In this document: positions 35,778 to 45,811 of the stretch, one piece after another | How positions within the stretch are numbered: position 1 is the stretch's first letter | Layout: every line of letters begins with the position of its first letter | Assembly (NCBI GenBank): GCA_963975155.1 | Contig: CAXBFG010000006.1 | Location: forward strand, 90,658-154,657 | Length of the DNA: 64,000 nucleotides | Direction: 5' to 3' | From: UBA5109 sp963975155 | GTDB lineage: Bacteria > Pseudomonadota > Gammaproteobacteria > Pseudomonadales > Pseudohongiellaceae | The notes under the pieces: generated by a model | The model's input: only the letters and a program-made list of their open reading frames with translations | Databases searched by the model: none | What the model was told of the DNA's origin: nothing | Position numbers and translations under genes: made by a program

Positions 35778-37718
35778 TTACAAAATAACTGGCGGTATGG
35801 GGCAGCCGAGAATATCCGAGAAAGCTCTCAACAATTCGACTTCAACAGGGAGAATCTTATGATCACTCAGTGCACTGGCTGCACAGCCTTTCAACAGTTG
35901 CTGTTTGGCTTGGGGCCTCAGTTTTTCCAGTTCACCCAGAGCAAGATCTAAATCCGTGAAACTAATTTCATTATGTTTCACTAATTGCAGATCACCGACA
36001 TCCAGTATTTTTGTTGCGGCACCAAAGGCTGCTTCAATGTCACTTGGAGTTTTTTGGCCAGCATAGACCATTACTGAAAGAAGCAACTCAACTTCTTGCT
36101 TAAGTTCCAGAATTTGAAAATGGCCTGTTTGCGTCTGTGCCGGCTTGGAGAAGTGAGCATCAAGATGCTTAATTAGAATTTTCTGTAATGTCCATTCCAT
36201 TAAATTAACTCTTGAATCCATGTTGATCAGTGCATCCAAATTATTCCTGAAGACCTGATACTGATCTTGAGATAACTGTTTTAGTGTCGGTATAGCAATA
36301 TCAATCAAGGGTAATCGAAAACCAATTTCCAATTGATTTATTTCTGACAATAATTTGCTGGTTAATACAAACACATCAGGATCGGCATGAACCTGTAAAT
36401 ACTTTATTTGTTTATCTCGAACCTCATTACCCTGATCCAGCAATAAGGAGTATATAAGGGCACGAGCGCCATGAGGCTCACGCGCCTCCACTTTAATGAA
36501 TTCTGGTATTTCTTCAATTAGTGAACCGGCATACTTAATAGTTTCAATTTTTGGGTTACCAATTTGATCAATTGTATTCGCAACATCAATCATTGCAGCG
36601 CCGGAAAGTATTGCAGTAATATTTTTTTGTGAAATACCTCCACTCATTTTGGATTCTTTCTTAGTAAGCCCCTCATCCTCAACTGATGTGGTGTTGACGC
36701 TTACATCATATTTTCCATCCCAATGGGGATCAATACGAAGTATTCGCTTAGGTAATGGCGGGTGCGTGGCTGACAGGGACTGGACGAAACCCGAAACCCC
36801 TTGAGCAAAGAAGGCATGACTGACTTCAGATGCGCCGGGGTTTTCCACTATGGAACCAGACTCAAGCCCGCCGATTCTCTTTAATGCACCTGCAATGCCA
36901 TCGGGGTTACGGGTAAACTGTACTGCTGAGGCATCTGCCAGGTATTCCCGCTGCCGACTCACTGCGGCCTTAATCAGCCCTCCGAAAAATGTGCCGGCAA
37001 AACCAATAACCATCAGACCAATAGCCAGTGCCAGTATTCCGGCCGCGCCTTTATCATTGCTGCGTCCGCGTCTCGAGAAAGAAGCAGAATAGAGTAAATA
37101 GTAGCCAATAATGCCGAGAATCAGGATACCATTCAGCACCCCTATCAAGCGGATATTGAGCCGCATATCTCCGTTAAAAATATGGCTAAACTCATGAGCA
37201 ATGACACCTTGCAACTGCTCACGACTTAACTGGTCGATGGCTCCCTGAGTCACCCCGATGACGGCATCACGAGAGGAAAACCCCGCTGCAAAGGCATTAA
37301 TACCCGACTCATCTGCAAGCAGATAAACTGGCGGGGCCGGGGTCCCGGAGGCTATGGCCATTTCTTCCACTACATTTAATAATTTGCGTTGATTAGGATC
37401 CGTGGTATTTCGAGGAATCAATTGTCCGCCCAGGCCTTCGGCAACCACCTTGCCACCGGCCGACAAGGCCATGATCTTGTAAAGACTGCCTGCTAGCACC
37501 ACGACCGCAACACCCACACTGACTGCAGCAAAAATCTGCCAGTCTAATAGTTGCAGTAATGACTCACCGCCTTGTATTTGCTCACTGTTTATAAAACCAA
37601 ACGTTAGCATCACTAGCAGATTAACCAGAATAATCAGGCTGATTACTGCAAAACCGAACAGAACAACAAGCTGAAAGGTGTTTTTTCGAACGTGGTCCTG
37701 AGATTCAAAAAAATTCAT
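35778..37718 (-). CDS. M48 family membrane metalloprotease (HtpX-like)
   Basis: A 646-residue protein. Two N-terminal membrane helices (about 15-42 and 60-83), then the zinc site HEFSH at residues 175-179 and the Glu downstream in REYLADASAVQ. Two more helices lie around 190-250. The C-terminal 300 residues are an extra soluble helical domain not in E. coli HtpX (about 290 residues). The ORF extends to 37835, but the ATG at 37718 gives the standard N-terminus MNFFESQDHVRKN. It follows lemA by 25 bp; LemA with M48 protease pairs are common. It probably degrades damaged membrane proteins under stress. Confidence 0.9.
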   Translation of the reverse strand: MNFFESQDHVRKNTFQLVVLFGFAVISLIILVNLLVMLTFGFINSEQIQGGESLLQLLDWQIFAAVSVGVAVVVLAGSLYKIMALSAGGKVVAEGLGGQLIPRNTTDPNQRKLLNVVEEMAIASGTPAPPVYLLADESGINAFAAGFSSRDAVIGVTQGAIDQLSREQLQGVIAHEFSHIFNGDMRLNIRLIGVLNGILILGIIGYYLLYSASFSRRGRSNDKGAAGILALAIGLMVIGFAGTFFGGLIKAAVSRQREYLADASAVQFTRNPDGIAGALKRIGGLESGSIVENPGASEVSHAFFAQGVSGFVQSLSATHPPLPKRILRIDPHWDGKYDVSVNTTSVEDEGLTKKESKMSGGISQKNITAILSGAAMIDVANTIDQIGNPKIETIKYAGSLIEEIPEFIKVEAREPHGARALIYSLLLDQGNEVRDKQIKYLQVHADPDVFVLTSKLLSEINQLEIGFRLPLIDIAIPTLKQLSQDQYQVFRNNLDALINMDSRVNLMEWTLQKILIKHLDAHFSKPAQTQTGHFQILELKQEVELLLSVMVYAGQKTPSDIEAAFGAATKILDVGDLQLVKHNEISFTDLDLALGELEKLRPQAKQQLLKGCAASALSDHKILPVEVELLRAFSDILGCPIPPVIL

Positions 37719-37743
37719 TGTAAATACCTGGAAAAAACCTCGC

Positions 37744-38340
37744 CTAAAATGAAACTTTTGGTGCAGCCTGTATAGCAACAGTATCTTCAAACTCCAGCAA
37801 AGCTGCATCTTGCGCATGACCGAAGCGTTGCGCAAAGAAAACTGGAGGAAATGTCTGCTTGTACGTATTGTAGGCCATCACCTGCTCGTTGAAGGACTGC
37901 CGGGAAAAGGCTACCTTGTTTTCTGTAGAAATAAGCTCTTCACTGAACTGCATCATGTTCTGATTGGCCTTGAGGTCAGGATAAGCCTCCACCACCATAT
38001 TAAAATTCATCATGGCACCTGACAATTTACTTTCGGCAACACCTAGTTCCTTTATTGCATCGGCATTGCCAGGGTCGGCAGCGGCCTTTGACAACATGTT
38101 TTGTGCTCCATTCCTGGCCTGTACCACGGCCTCAAAAGTATCACGCTCATGCTTTATATAGGCTTTCGCGGTCTCAAGTAGATTGGGTATCAAGTCGTAA
38201 CGGCGTTTTAATTGCACCTCGATCTGCGCAAAGGCATTTGTGTAGCGATTCTTTAATGAAACGAGTTTATTAAATATCCCGATTACATAAAAACCAGCAA
38301 TCGCAATAAGCACTAAAATAATTACTAATGTAGTAGTCAT
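37744..38340 (-). CDS. lemA: LemA family protein
   Basis: A 198-residue LemA protein. One N-terminal membrane helix (TTTLVIILVLIAIAGFYVIG) is followed by the conserved FNKLVSLKNRYTNAFAQIEVQLKRRYDLIPNLLET segment and a four-helix bundle, ending AIQAAPKVSF. The protein is expected to face the periplasm. It is the first gene of a two-gene operon with the M48 protease. The function of LemA is not established; co-occurrence with HtpX-like proteases points to membrane quality control. Confidence 0.92.
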   Translation of the reverse strand: MTTTLVIILVLIAIAGFYVIGIFNKLVSLKNRYTNAFAQIEVQLKRRYDLIPNLLETAKAYIKHERDTFEAVVQARNGAQNMLSKAAADPGNADAIKELGVAESKLSGAMMNFNMVVEAYPDLKANQNMMQFSEELISTENKVAFSRQSFNEQVMAYNTYKQTFPPVFFAQRFGHAQDAALLEFEDTVAIQAAPKVSF

Positions 38341-38436
38341 CTTTTTTTCCTTTCTCCAAATTTATATGATTTATTGACGCTTTTATTTATCTTGAACTTA
38401 CCAATTTAACGAATCGACAAACACTATATTCCAGGG

Positions 38437-40983
38437 TCACCGCTGCCACAGGATATGAGTCTCTTCCAAAGGAAGAGCCAGACCTGAGTAATATGGCACC
38501 AGCCGCGCCGTGTAATCCGTTGCCAGGCGATCAGCAGGTGCCTGCACGCTATAGACAAAGCCATTGGCAGAGCCCTCCAAGGGCCGCTCACGTTTCATTT
38601 TCTGGCGGATGGGAGTACTGCCCGCAACACCATCAGCATAAAGCTCAACCCGTACAGCTTCTGGGTCAAGACCGTCAAGATGCACCTGAACCTCAAAAAC
38701 ATGTCTTTTGTCATCAGTTTTCACTTGCATTTCACCAAAGCGCAACGCTTCCCATTTTTGTTCCAGGGCATTCCGCCAATCCACTATTTGTAAACCTATT
38801 GCACCCTTGTTGACGCTCCGCTCTCGGAAGGCCGCAGCCGCCGGGAGATAATATTGCTCAGTGTATTCGCGCACCGAACGGTTACTGGAATAATGTGGCG
38901 CCAAGCGGGCCATGCTTACCCGCATTTTAGCTACCCAGGCTGTAGGGATACCTTGTTCATCTCGGTTATAGAATTCTGGTACCACCTGACTTTCAAGCAA
39001 GTCATAGAGTGCTTCTGCTTCGACCGCATCCCAGACAGGGTCGTCATCATGCTCATGACCGTCTCCTAAGGCCCACCCAACATCAGGGCTATAAGCCTCC
39101 GCCCACCAGCCATCCAGCTCCGATAGGTTAATGCCGCCATTAACCAGTACCTTCATACCGCTGGTGCCACTTGCTTCCCAAGGCCGACGAGGCGTATTTA
39201 GCCAGACATCCACCCCTTGCACTAATTGTTCTGCCAGATGCATGTCATAATCACTTAGAAAAATCACGTGATTACGTACTTCGGATCTCTGAATGAAGCT
39301 CATCCATTGCTGAATCAATGCCTGCCCTGCCTTGTCGGCCGGATGCGCCTTTCCGGCCATTATTATTTGTACCGGTCGGTGAGGGTTGCTCAGCAAACGC
39401 AACAGGCGTTCCGGGTCATGGAGTAGGAGATTTGGTCGTTTGTAAGTGGCAAAGCGGCGTGCGAAACCCAGTGTCAGCGTATCACAATCACAGCAATGCT
39501 TTGCCCCTTCTACACGTTCCTGCGGCGAGCCGGAAGCGGCCAGTTGTCGGGAAAAGCGTTCGCGAGCGTAGTCAAGCAATGAATTGGAAGCTGCCATGCG
39601 AAATTGCCAAAGGCGTACATCCGAAATAAGGTGAATAGCCTTACCCATAGCTTCCGTCGGCACCAGCCAGCGATCCTTGCCACAGGCTTCTGTCCAGAGT
39701 TCATCGGCTGCCGCTGAATCCCAGGTCGGCATATGCACGCCATTTGTCACATGCCCGACTGGTATTTCATTCCTGGGCCAACGCGAAAATAAAGGGCTAA
39801 ACAGCTGCCTGCTCACTTCACCGTGCAGGCTGCTCACACCATTTACCGCCCCACTGCCACGAATTGCCAGAAAAGCCATATTGAATAGTTCAGAGTCATC
39901 ATCTGGATTCTGACGCCCCAAAGCCAGCAGATCATGGCAGGTGATACCAAGTTGTGTCTGTGCATAGCAGCCAAGACAATGTTCTATTTGGGCGTGTGTA
40001 AATCGATCAAAGCCTGCAGGCACAGCAGTATGAGTAGTAAAGAGATTACCCGCTCTGGTGACTGCCAGTGCAGCAGCAAAAGATTGCCCGCTGGCCTGCA
40101 TAAACTTCCGTGCCCGTTCCAGAACTGCGAGCGCCGCATGTCCTTCATTCAAGTGGCAGATATCAGGTTCTATACCGAGCGTGTTAAGCAAGCGCCATCC
40201 ACCAATGCCAAGGACCAGTTCCTGCATCAGACGCATCTCCGAACCACCGCCATACAACTCGCCAGTGATCCCTCTATAGGGAGGGTAGTTTGCTGCATCA
40301 TTACTGTCCAGAAGGTAAAGCTTCACCCGGCCCACCTTAACTTGCCAGGTACGCAGCCAGATCGGATGACCGGGCAGGTCGAGTTTCATTCGTAACCATT
40401 CCCCATTGTCTTTACGCAATGGTGTGATCGGCAGTTGTCCAGGATCATTATAAGGATAGAGAGCCTGTTGAGCCCCGTCCTGGTCGATCATCTGACGAAA
40501 ATAGCCCTGCTGATAGAGCAAGCTCACCCCAATTACAGGCACACCCAAATCACTGGCCGCCTTGAGTTGATCTCCCGCCACGTTACCCAACCCGCCCGAA
40601 TATATCGGCAAGGCTTCACTCAACATGAATTCCATACTAAAATAGGCAACACAGCCGAGCTGTGATTGCGAATGGGCCTGCTGAAACCAGGCCGGGGCCT
40701 TCTCCACATCCCGCCAGGCTAGAATCAGGTCGTCAACGTTTTTACGAAAAGTCGGGTCGGCTAAAACATGCTGTAATTTCTCCCGTGACACGGTCTGCAG
40801 GACAACCCAGGGGTTTTGGGTCAACTCCCAAAGCTCGGGATCAAGCTGCCGCCACACCTGGTCAGAGGCATGGTTCCATGCTGAACGTATATTCAGTGCC
40901 AATTCGGCCAGTGAATCAAAACCCTCGATATCTGTATGGAGCAGGCCGTACAGCGCATGTCTAGCATCAGTTATATCACCCAT
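38437..40983 (-). CDS. glgP: Alpha-glucan (glycogen) phosphorylase
   Basis: An 848-residue family 35 glucan phosphorylase of the AgpA type, with an N-terminal DUF3417 region (LAELALNIRSAWNHASDQVW). It releases glucose 1-phosphate from glycogen. CVAYFSMEFMLSEALPIYSGGLG, HLNEGHAA, and the pyridoxal phosphate region RRPWEASGTSGMKVLVNGGINLSELDGWWAEAY with the Lys are present. The C-terminal 100 residues (EVQVHLDGLDPEAVRVELYADG) are a beta-rich extension common in this subgroup. It provides the substrate for pgm at 41615 and acts beside GlgX. No promoter motif was recognised upstream. Confidence 0.94.
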   Translation of the reverse strand: MGDITDARHALYGLLHTDIEGFDSLAELALNIRSAWNHASDQVWRQLDPELWELTQNPWVVLQTVSREKLQHVLADPTFRKNVDDLILAWRDVEKAPAWFQQAHSQSQLGCVAYFSMEFMLSEALPIYSGGLGNVAGDQLKAASDLGVPVIGVSLLYQQGYFRQMIDQDGAQQALYPYNDPGQLPITPLRKDNGEWLRMKLDLPGHPIWLRTWQVKVGRVKLYLLDSNDAANYPPYRGITGELYGGGSEMRLMQELVLGIGGWRLLNTLGIEPDICHLNEGHAALAVLERARKFMQASGQSFAAALAVTRAGNLFTTHTAVPAGFDRFTHAQIEHCLGCYAQTQLGITCHDLLALGRQNPDDDSELFNMAFLAIRGSGAVNGVSSLHGEVSRQLFSPLFSRWPRNEIPVGHVTNGVHMPTWDSAAADELWTEACGKDRWLVPTEAMGKAIHLISDVRLWQFRMAASNSLLDYARERFSRQLAASGSPQERVEGAKHCCDCDTLTLGFARRFATYKRPNLLLHDPERLLRLLSNPHRPVQIIMAGKAHPADKAGQALIQQWMSFIQRSEVRNHVIFLSDYDMHLAEQLVQGVDVWLNTPRRPWEASGTSGMKVLVNGGINLSELDGWWAEAYSPDVGWALGDGHEHDDDPVWDAVEAEALYDLLESQVVPEFYNRDEQGIPTAWVAKMRVSMARLAPHYSSNRSVREYTEQYYLPAAAAFRERSVNKGAIGLQIVDWRNALEQKWEALRFGEMQVKTDDKRHVFEVQVHLDGLDPEAVRVELYADGVAGSTPIRQKMKRERPLEGSANGFVYSVQAPADRLATDYTARLVPYYSGLALPLEETHILWQR

Positions 40984-41156
40984 GATTTTTCCTTCAATTT
41001 TTCAAACAAAATACTTTCCTTAAAATAAAGGCCCTGCCGGCTGAATACTCAAAAAATCCTCCGATGGCAATGGAAATATTGTAACCAGAGCAGTAATCAT
41101 TACTCTCAAGCAAAGCTAGATACTGAATCCATTGTTATTACTAGGGACTAATAAAA

Positions 41157-41411
41157 TCAGCTACAACAACCACCTTTTCCTTGCCGCTTCTGGGCAGCAC
41201 CAGCTCCATCCACACTATAGCCTGCCTCCCTGACCACCACTTTAAGCTGCTCATATGACGTCATTCCCTCGTCGTATTTCACCGCCGCTTTGCCATCCGA
41301 GAGAGATACTTTCACCTCATTAACCCCAGTGATTGCTTCAAGCGCCAGTGCCACCTTGCTGGTGCAGCCGCCGCAGGTCATGCCTGCTATTTTCAAAATT
41401 TCAGTTTGCAT
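41157..41411 (-). CDS. CopZ-like heavy-metal-associated chaperone
   Basis: An 84-residue HMA-fold protein with the metal site GMTCGGC at about residues 9-15 and a second Cys pair at the C-terminus (KGGCCS). AGGAGA lies about 8 nt before the ATG at 41411, so the longer frame to 41462 is not used. Typical copper chaperones are 65-75 residues; the extra Cys tail could add a second metal site. It may hand copper to the P-type ATPase at 33230, whose own N-terminal HMA domain has lost its CxxC. No copper regulator gene is nearby. Confidence 0.88.
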   Translation of the reverse strand: MQTEILKIAGMTCGGCTSKVALALEAITGVNEVKVSLSDGKAAVKYDEGMTSYEQLKVVVREAGYSVDGAGAAQKRQGKGGCCS

Positions 41412-41524
41412 GGTCTTTCTCCTTTCCAGAATGTTGAATAAAAATATTTCCGGGTAAAACACCTTCAGTTTGTTGCTACATCGTCTTTCACAGGTTTGCT
41501 GAATGTTTCATAAAATGTTTCTTA

Positions 41525-41550
41525 GGATGCTGCGCACATGCGCAACATCC
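41525..41550. repeat. Inverted repeat between pgm and the CopZ-like gene
   Basis: GGATGCTGCG (41525-41534) and CGCAACATCC (41541-41550) pair over 10 bp with one wobble around a CACATG loop. It is 64 bp upstream of the pgm stop (that is, beyond its 3' side) and 114 bp before the CopZ-like start, with no T-run on either strand. It could be a terminator of weak type or a regulator binding site. Confidence 0.5.
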
Positions 41551-41614
41551 AATAGCATTACTTAATGTATTTCTCAATAAGCTCCCTTGTACTTTCTACA
41601 CTTACTCAGCTCAA

Positions 41615-43291
41615 TCATGCCTTGCTTCCCACTATGTCCGGCGAACTTTCTACAGCAAGGGCATCATCGACCATTGCTTGTGCCTCCTCCAAAATTCGTC
41701 GCAGATGTTCTCTTCCCTGGAAGCTCTCTGCGTAGATTTTGTAAATGTTCTCAGTGCCGGACGGCCGCGCGGCGAACCAACCGTTGGCGGCAACCACCTT
41801 GATACCGCCGATCGGCGCATCATTACCGGGAGCACGGTCGAGTATTAACTCAACCCTCTCCCCGCCCAGTTCTGTAATCTGCATGTGTTCAGCCGAGAGT
41901 TTTGACAGCATCTTTTTTTGCACAGGAGTGGCTGCTGCCTCAACACGATCGTAAACCGGCTCGCCGAATTCGCGCACAAGCGCCTGGTAAATTTCTCCCG
42001 GATCTCGGTTCATCCGCGCAGTAATCTCCGCCGCCAGCAAAGCCGGGACGATGCCGTCCTTGTCCGTCGTCCAGACACTGCCATTGATGCGGGCAAAGGA
42101 GGCTCCTGCGCTCTCTTCGCCAGCAAAGCCAAGCGAAGTGTCAAGCAGGCCATCCACGAACCATTTGAAGCCGACTGGCACCTCGTACAGTTTCCTTCCC
42201 AGTTTCGCGCTCACTCTATCAATCATCTGGCTACTCACTACAGTTTTGCCGACCGCCGCTGCCTTACTCCATTCAGGCCGATGCTGGAACATGAAGTGGA
42301 TGGCGACACAAAGATAATGATTGGGCGGCAGCAGACCCGTGCTACGGGTAACGATGCCGTGCCGATCATGGTCAGTGTCACAGGCGAAGGCAATATCGAA
42401 ACTATCCTTGAGATCAATCAAGCTTTGCATGGCATAAGGCGAAGATGGATCCATGCGAATCTGCCCGTCCCAGTCGAGTGTCATAAAGCGGAAGCTTGGA
42501 TCGACAACATCGTTCACCACCGTGAGATTCAAGGCATAGCGTTCGGCAATTACGGCCCAATAATGAACGCCGGCACCCCCAAGAGGATCGACACCCATAC
42601 TGACGTTAGCGCCGTGAATCGCTTCCATATCCACTACATTGGAAAGATCATCCACATATGAATTAAGATAGTCATGGCGATGTGTCATGCTGGAGCGCAT
42701 TGCCTTCTCAAAAGACATTCTTTTCACGTCCTTCAGACCACCTTCCATTAATGCATTGGCCCTGTCTTCTATCCAGGCTGTAACGACCTTATCTGCCGGT
42801 CCGCCATTGGGAGGATTATATTTGATTCCCCCGTTATCTGGCGGGTTGTGCGAGGGCGTGATGACAATGCCGTCCGCCAGTCCACTCTGGCGGCTACGGT
42901 TGTATACAAGTATGGCGTGAGAAATCACTGGTGTGGGGGTGTACTCATCCTTATCCGCGAGCATGACGTCCACACCATTGGCCACCAGCACTTCGAGCGC
43001 GCTGGAAAACGCCGGTTCGGACAGCGCGTGAGTGTCGATACCCAGGAACAAAGGGCCATCAATACCCTGCTGCTTGCGGTATTGACAAATGGCCTGGCTG
43101 ATGGCGAGGATATGCCATTCGTTGAAGCTATTTTTGAAGGCACAACCACGATGCCCTGAGGTGCCAAATGAGACTCGTTGTGCGGGCACTGAGGCGTCGG
43201 GTATGTTGCTAAAATAGGTTGTCACCAGCTTTGGGATATTGGCCAGCATTGCTGGTGATGCCTGTTTCCCCGCCATAGGATGTATTCCCAT
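41615..43291 (-). CDS. pgm: Phosphoglucomutase (alpha-D-glucose phosphate-specific)
   Basis: A 558-residue phosphoglucomutase that interconverts glucose 1-phosphate and glucose 6-phosphate. The phosphoserine loop TPSHNPPDNGGIKYNPPNGG, the metal loop DTDHDRHG, the sugar loop GEESAGAS and the phosphate-binding RPSGTEN are all present. The ATG overlaps the glgX stop by one base (TAATG), so it is cotranslated with glgX. It joins glycogen phosphorylase to the phosphoketolase/transaldolase branch. A broken copy of its C-terminal end lies at 28491-28755. Confidence 0.95.
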   Translation of the reverse strand: MGIHPMAGKQASPAMLANIPKLVTTYFSNIPDASVPAQRVSFGTSGHRGCAFKNSFNEWHILAISQAICQYRKQQGIDGPLFLGIDTHALSEPAFSSALEVLVANGVDVMLADKDEYTPTPVISHAILVYNRSRQSGLADGIVITPSHNPPDNGGIKYNPPNGGPADKVVTAWIEDRANALMEGGLKDVKRMSFEKAMRSSMTHRHDYLNSYVDDLSNVVDMEAIHGANVSMGVDPLGGAGVHYWAVIAERYALNLTVVNDVVDPSFRFMTLDWDGQIRMDPSSPYAMQSLIDLKDSFDIAFACDTDHDRHGIVTRSTGLLPPNHYLCVAIHFMFQHRPEWSKAAAVGKTVVSSQMIDRVSAKLGRKLYEVPVGFKWFVDGLLDTSLGFAGEESAGASFARINGSVWTTDKDGIVPALLAAEITARMNRDPGEIYQALVREFGEPVYDRVEAAATPVQKKMLSKLSAEHMQITELGGERVELILDRAPGNDAPIGGIKVVAANGWFAARPSGTENIYKIYAESFQGREHLRRILEEAQAMVDDALAVESSPDIVGSKA

Positions 43292-45390
43292 TATGCTGAA
43301 TCCCTGTCCTTGCCGCCGGTCAGAACAACCACAGACCGGGGCGAAACCTGATAATGTAATGACTGCAAAGGGCTGTCGTTTCCGAGTTCAAGAAAATCAA
43401 ATGGGGCTTCAAGGCTGGTATCAATCACGCGTTGCCACTCGTTTGCTGCACCCTCCTGAATCTGAAATGTCAGTTCTTCCCAGTAGGCGTTGATCATCAC
43501 ATAGAGGTCGATATCCTGCTGCGATTCCCCATGCAGGGCAAAGGCGAGGCTGCGTGAATCGTGTCCCAGATCAGTATCGGAGCCAACTCCGTACCAACTG
43601 ATATCCTCGCGCCAGAATCGGCTCCGTGCCAATGAGGGATGTGCCTTGCGAAACGCGATCATCCGCTTGAAGAAGCGGAACATGTCCGGGTTGGCATCCA
43701 GCCGGTCCCAATCGATCCAGCTTGTCTCATTATCCTGGTTGTAAGGATTGTTGTTTCCACCCTGTGTGTGCATGAACTCGTCTCCGGCGCGAAACATAGG
43801 CGTGCCGTTCGACAGGAATAACAGACAGCAGAAATTCTTGATCTGTTGCTTGCGCAACTTCATGACCTCCGGCGGCGCGCCCTTGTCGCCTTCCCAGCCG
43901 CAGTTCCAGCTGTGGTTTTCCTCGGCGCCATCGGTGTTGTTGTGGCCGTTCGCCTGGTTATGTTTCTCGTTGTAGGCGACCAGATCATAGAGGGTGAAGC
44001 CGTCGTGTGAGTCGATATGATTGACGCTCTGATGAGGGTGATAGGCGTTCATCCGGTCATCGGGGAACAGATCGTCGCTGCCATACAGGCGGCGCATCAG
44101 GGCCGGCACCATGCCCGGCTCGCCTTTGACGAAGCGCCGCAGATCATCCCGGTATTTGCCGTTCCACTGGCACGCCATGATCCCCGGAAACGCCCGGCCC
44201 AGTTGATACACCCCGGCGGCATCCCAGGGCTCGGCAATCAGACGCAGGTGCTCCAGATCCGGGTCGGAGGCCATGTCGCTGAGCAGCGGCACATCGTTGG
44301 CGTTGACCGAGCCGTCCGCTTTGCGGGTAAAGAGCGAAGCGAGGTCGAAGCGAAATCCATCAACATGCATCTCATTCGCCCAATGGCGCACGCTGTCAAT
44401 AATCATTTTGCGAACGTAGCGGTTCGCAGTATTGAGCGTGTTGCCGGTGCCGGAGAAGTTTTCATAGGGCGCGTCCGGCCGGTCCGCCATCAGATAGTAG
44501 GTGCTGTTGTCGATCCCCTTGTAACTGTAGACCGGACCCATGTGGTCGCCCTCGCCCGTGTGATTGTAGACCACGTCAAGCACCACCTCCATATTCGCCC
44601 GGTGCAGCGCCTTGATCATGTCGCGCACCTCGTTGTGTTGCGCCTTGACCGTGTGGTCGCTGAGATAGCCACGGTGAGGGGAGAAGAAGTTCAGCGGCAT
44701 ATAGCCCCAGTAGTTGCCGTCGTCAGGGTCGTACTGGAACACCGGCATCAGTTCTACGACAGTAACGCCAAGGTCCTTCAAATACGGGATTTTCTCGACC
44801 AGGCCTGCAAACGTGCCGCGCGCCTCGTCCCGGACGCCGGAGTTGGGATTCCTGGTAAAACCGCCGACATGCAATTCATAGATGATGGCATCGGACTCAT
44901 GCCGGGGATAATTATCGCCTTGCCAGTCGAAACCCTCGCTGTCGCCCCCAAGGACGCCCAGGGGCGCCTTGCCCGCGTTTGAACCAGGCCGGGCGGCTTT
45001 GATCCGGTCGAAAGCCGGGGGAAAGAACACGGACTTGGCATAGGGGTCGAGCAGGATTTTGTCGTGATCGAACGCGTGCCATTCGAAGCGGCCATCGAGT
45101 TTGGGCCCCTCGACGTGGTACGCGTAGTAGGCTACGTCCTTCATTGACGTAAGCGGAATACGGCAATGCCAGATCCTGCCTGTTTTATTCTTGAGATAAT
45201 CGAACCGGTATTCGAATACAGGATTGACGATGTCGTTCTCGGCATAGAGCAGCAAAGTGACGCTATACGCATGCTTCGAGTAAAGCGCGAAGTTGAAGGC
45301 CTGCTCTTCTTCCAGCCTGGTCGGACCCAGGGGGAAAGGAAGGCCTTCAGCAGTCTCCCATCGTGGCGGTACTTTGGCTTCCAGGGTCAT
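43291..45390 (-). CDS. glgX: Glycogen debranching enzyme GlgX
   Basis: A 699-residue GH13 debranching enzyme, opening alpha-1,6 branches of phosphorylase-trimmed glycogen. A CBM48 N-terminal domain (residues about 10-110) is followed by the catalytic barrel: VVYNHTGEG, DGFRFDLASLF with the nucleophile Asp, AEPWDAAG with the acid Glu, and SHDGFTL. AGAGGTG lies 5 nt before the ATG at 45390, which is chosen over the upstream in-frame start at 45495. It is followed by pgm with a one-base overlap. It completes glycogen breakdown with GlgP at 38437. Confidence 0.94.
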   Translation of the reverse strand: MTLEAKVPPRWETAEGLPFPLGPTRLEEEQAFNFALYSKHAYSVTLLLYAENDIVNPVFEYRFDYLKNKTGRIWHCRIPLTSMKDVAYYAYHVEGPKLDGRFEWHAFDHDKILLDPYAKSVFFPPAFDRIKAARPGSNAGKAPLGVLGGDSEGFDWQGDNYPRHESDAIIYELHVGGFTRNPNSGVRDEARGTFAGLVEKIPYLKDLGVTVVELMPVFQYDPDDGNYWGYMPLNFFSPHRGYLSDHTVKAQHNEVRDMIKALHRANMEVVLDVVYNHTGEGDHMGPVYSYKGIDNSTYYLMADRPDAPYENFSGTGNTLNTANRYVRKMIIDSVRHWANEMHVDGFRFDLASLFTRKADGSVNANDVPLLSDMASDPDLEHLRLIAEPWDAAGVYQLGRAFPGIMACQWNGKYRDDLRRFVKGEPGMVPALMRRLYGSDDLFPDDRMNAYHPHQSVNHIDSHDGFTLYDLVAYNEKHNQANGHNNTDGAEENHSWNCGWEGDKGAPPEVMKLRKQQIKNFCCLLFLSNGTPMFRAGDEFMHTQGGNNNPYNQDNETSWIDWDRLDANPDMFRFFKRMIAFRKAHPSLARSRFWREDISWYGVGSDTDLGHDSRSLAFALHGESQQDIDLYVMINAYWEELTFQIQEGAANEWQRVIDTSLEAPFDFLELGNDSPLQSLHYQVSPRSVVVLTGGKDRDSA

Positions 45391-45538
45391 ATTCACCTCT
45401 TTTCGATGTTCTTTAGCCAATGGCCTGCAGCAAAGCTTGTGACCTATACCACTGTTTACCAACTGCCCACACAATATCCGGTCTGTCGTGATCATTAGTT
45501 AAACCAGAATTGCGATTACTTTTCTTCAATGGAACCTG

Positions 45539-45811
45539 TCATTTCTTAAAAGACACATTGTAAATGGCTGCCACTGTCGCGCCTGTTAACCAACCCAACA
45601 CAAAAATTTCAACAAGACCCATCAAGGCCTCCCACATTGGCATATCTCTGCGAATTATATTAGTAACATCAATACCGTGAAGCAGGCTGTTGAAAAACAG
45701 AATGGTCGTATCTGTCCCGGTCGTTGCCATAACGAACATGCAGCCCAAATATAAAAAAGCCAGAGTTGTGCCCACTGCCAGCGCAAACCGCTTAATATCA
45801 ATGTGATTCAT
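45539..45811 (-). CDS. DUF5676 family membrane protein
   Basis: A 90-residue protein with two membrane helices (RFALAVGTTLAFLYLGCMFVMA and WEALMGLVEIFVLGWLTGATVAAIYN). It belongs to the DUF5676 group of small membrane proteins. TAAGGAGG is an excellent ribosome site before the ATG at 45811. The start lies inside the end of the DUF2933 gene (14-bp overlap), so the two are cotranslated. A second DUF2933/DUF5676 pair is at 46456-46936. The function is unknown; the neighbourhood (metal ATPase, CopZ) suggests metal handling or envelope stress. Confidence 0.82.
   Translation of the reverse strand: MNHIDIKRFALAVGTTLAFLYLGCMFVMATTGTDTTILFFNSLLHGIDVTNIIRRDMPMWEALMGLVEIFVLGWLTGATVAAIYNVSFKK

Noticed and set aside
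41918..42661. A 247-residue plus-strand ORF opposite pgm
   Set aside because: Antisense shadow of the phosphoglucomutase coding sequence.
44017..44982. A 321-residue plus-strand ORF opposite glgX
   Set aside because: It is the complement of the strongly conserved GlgX frame and has no recognisable domain.
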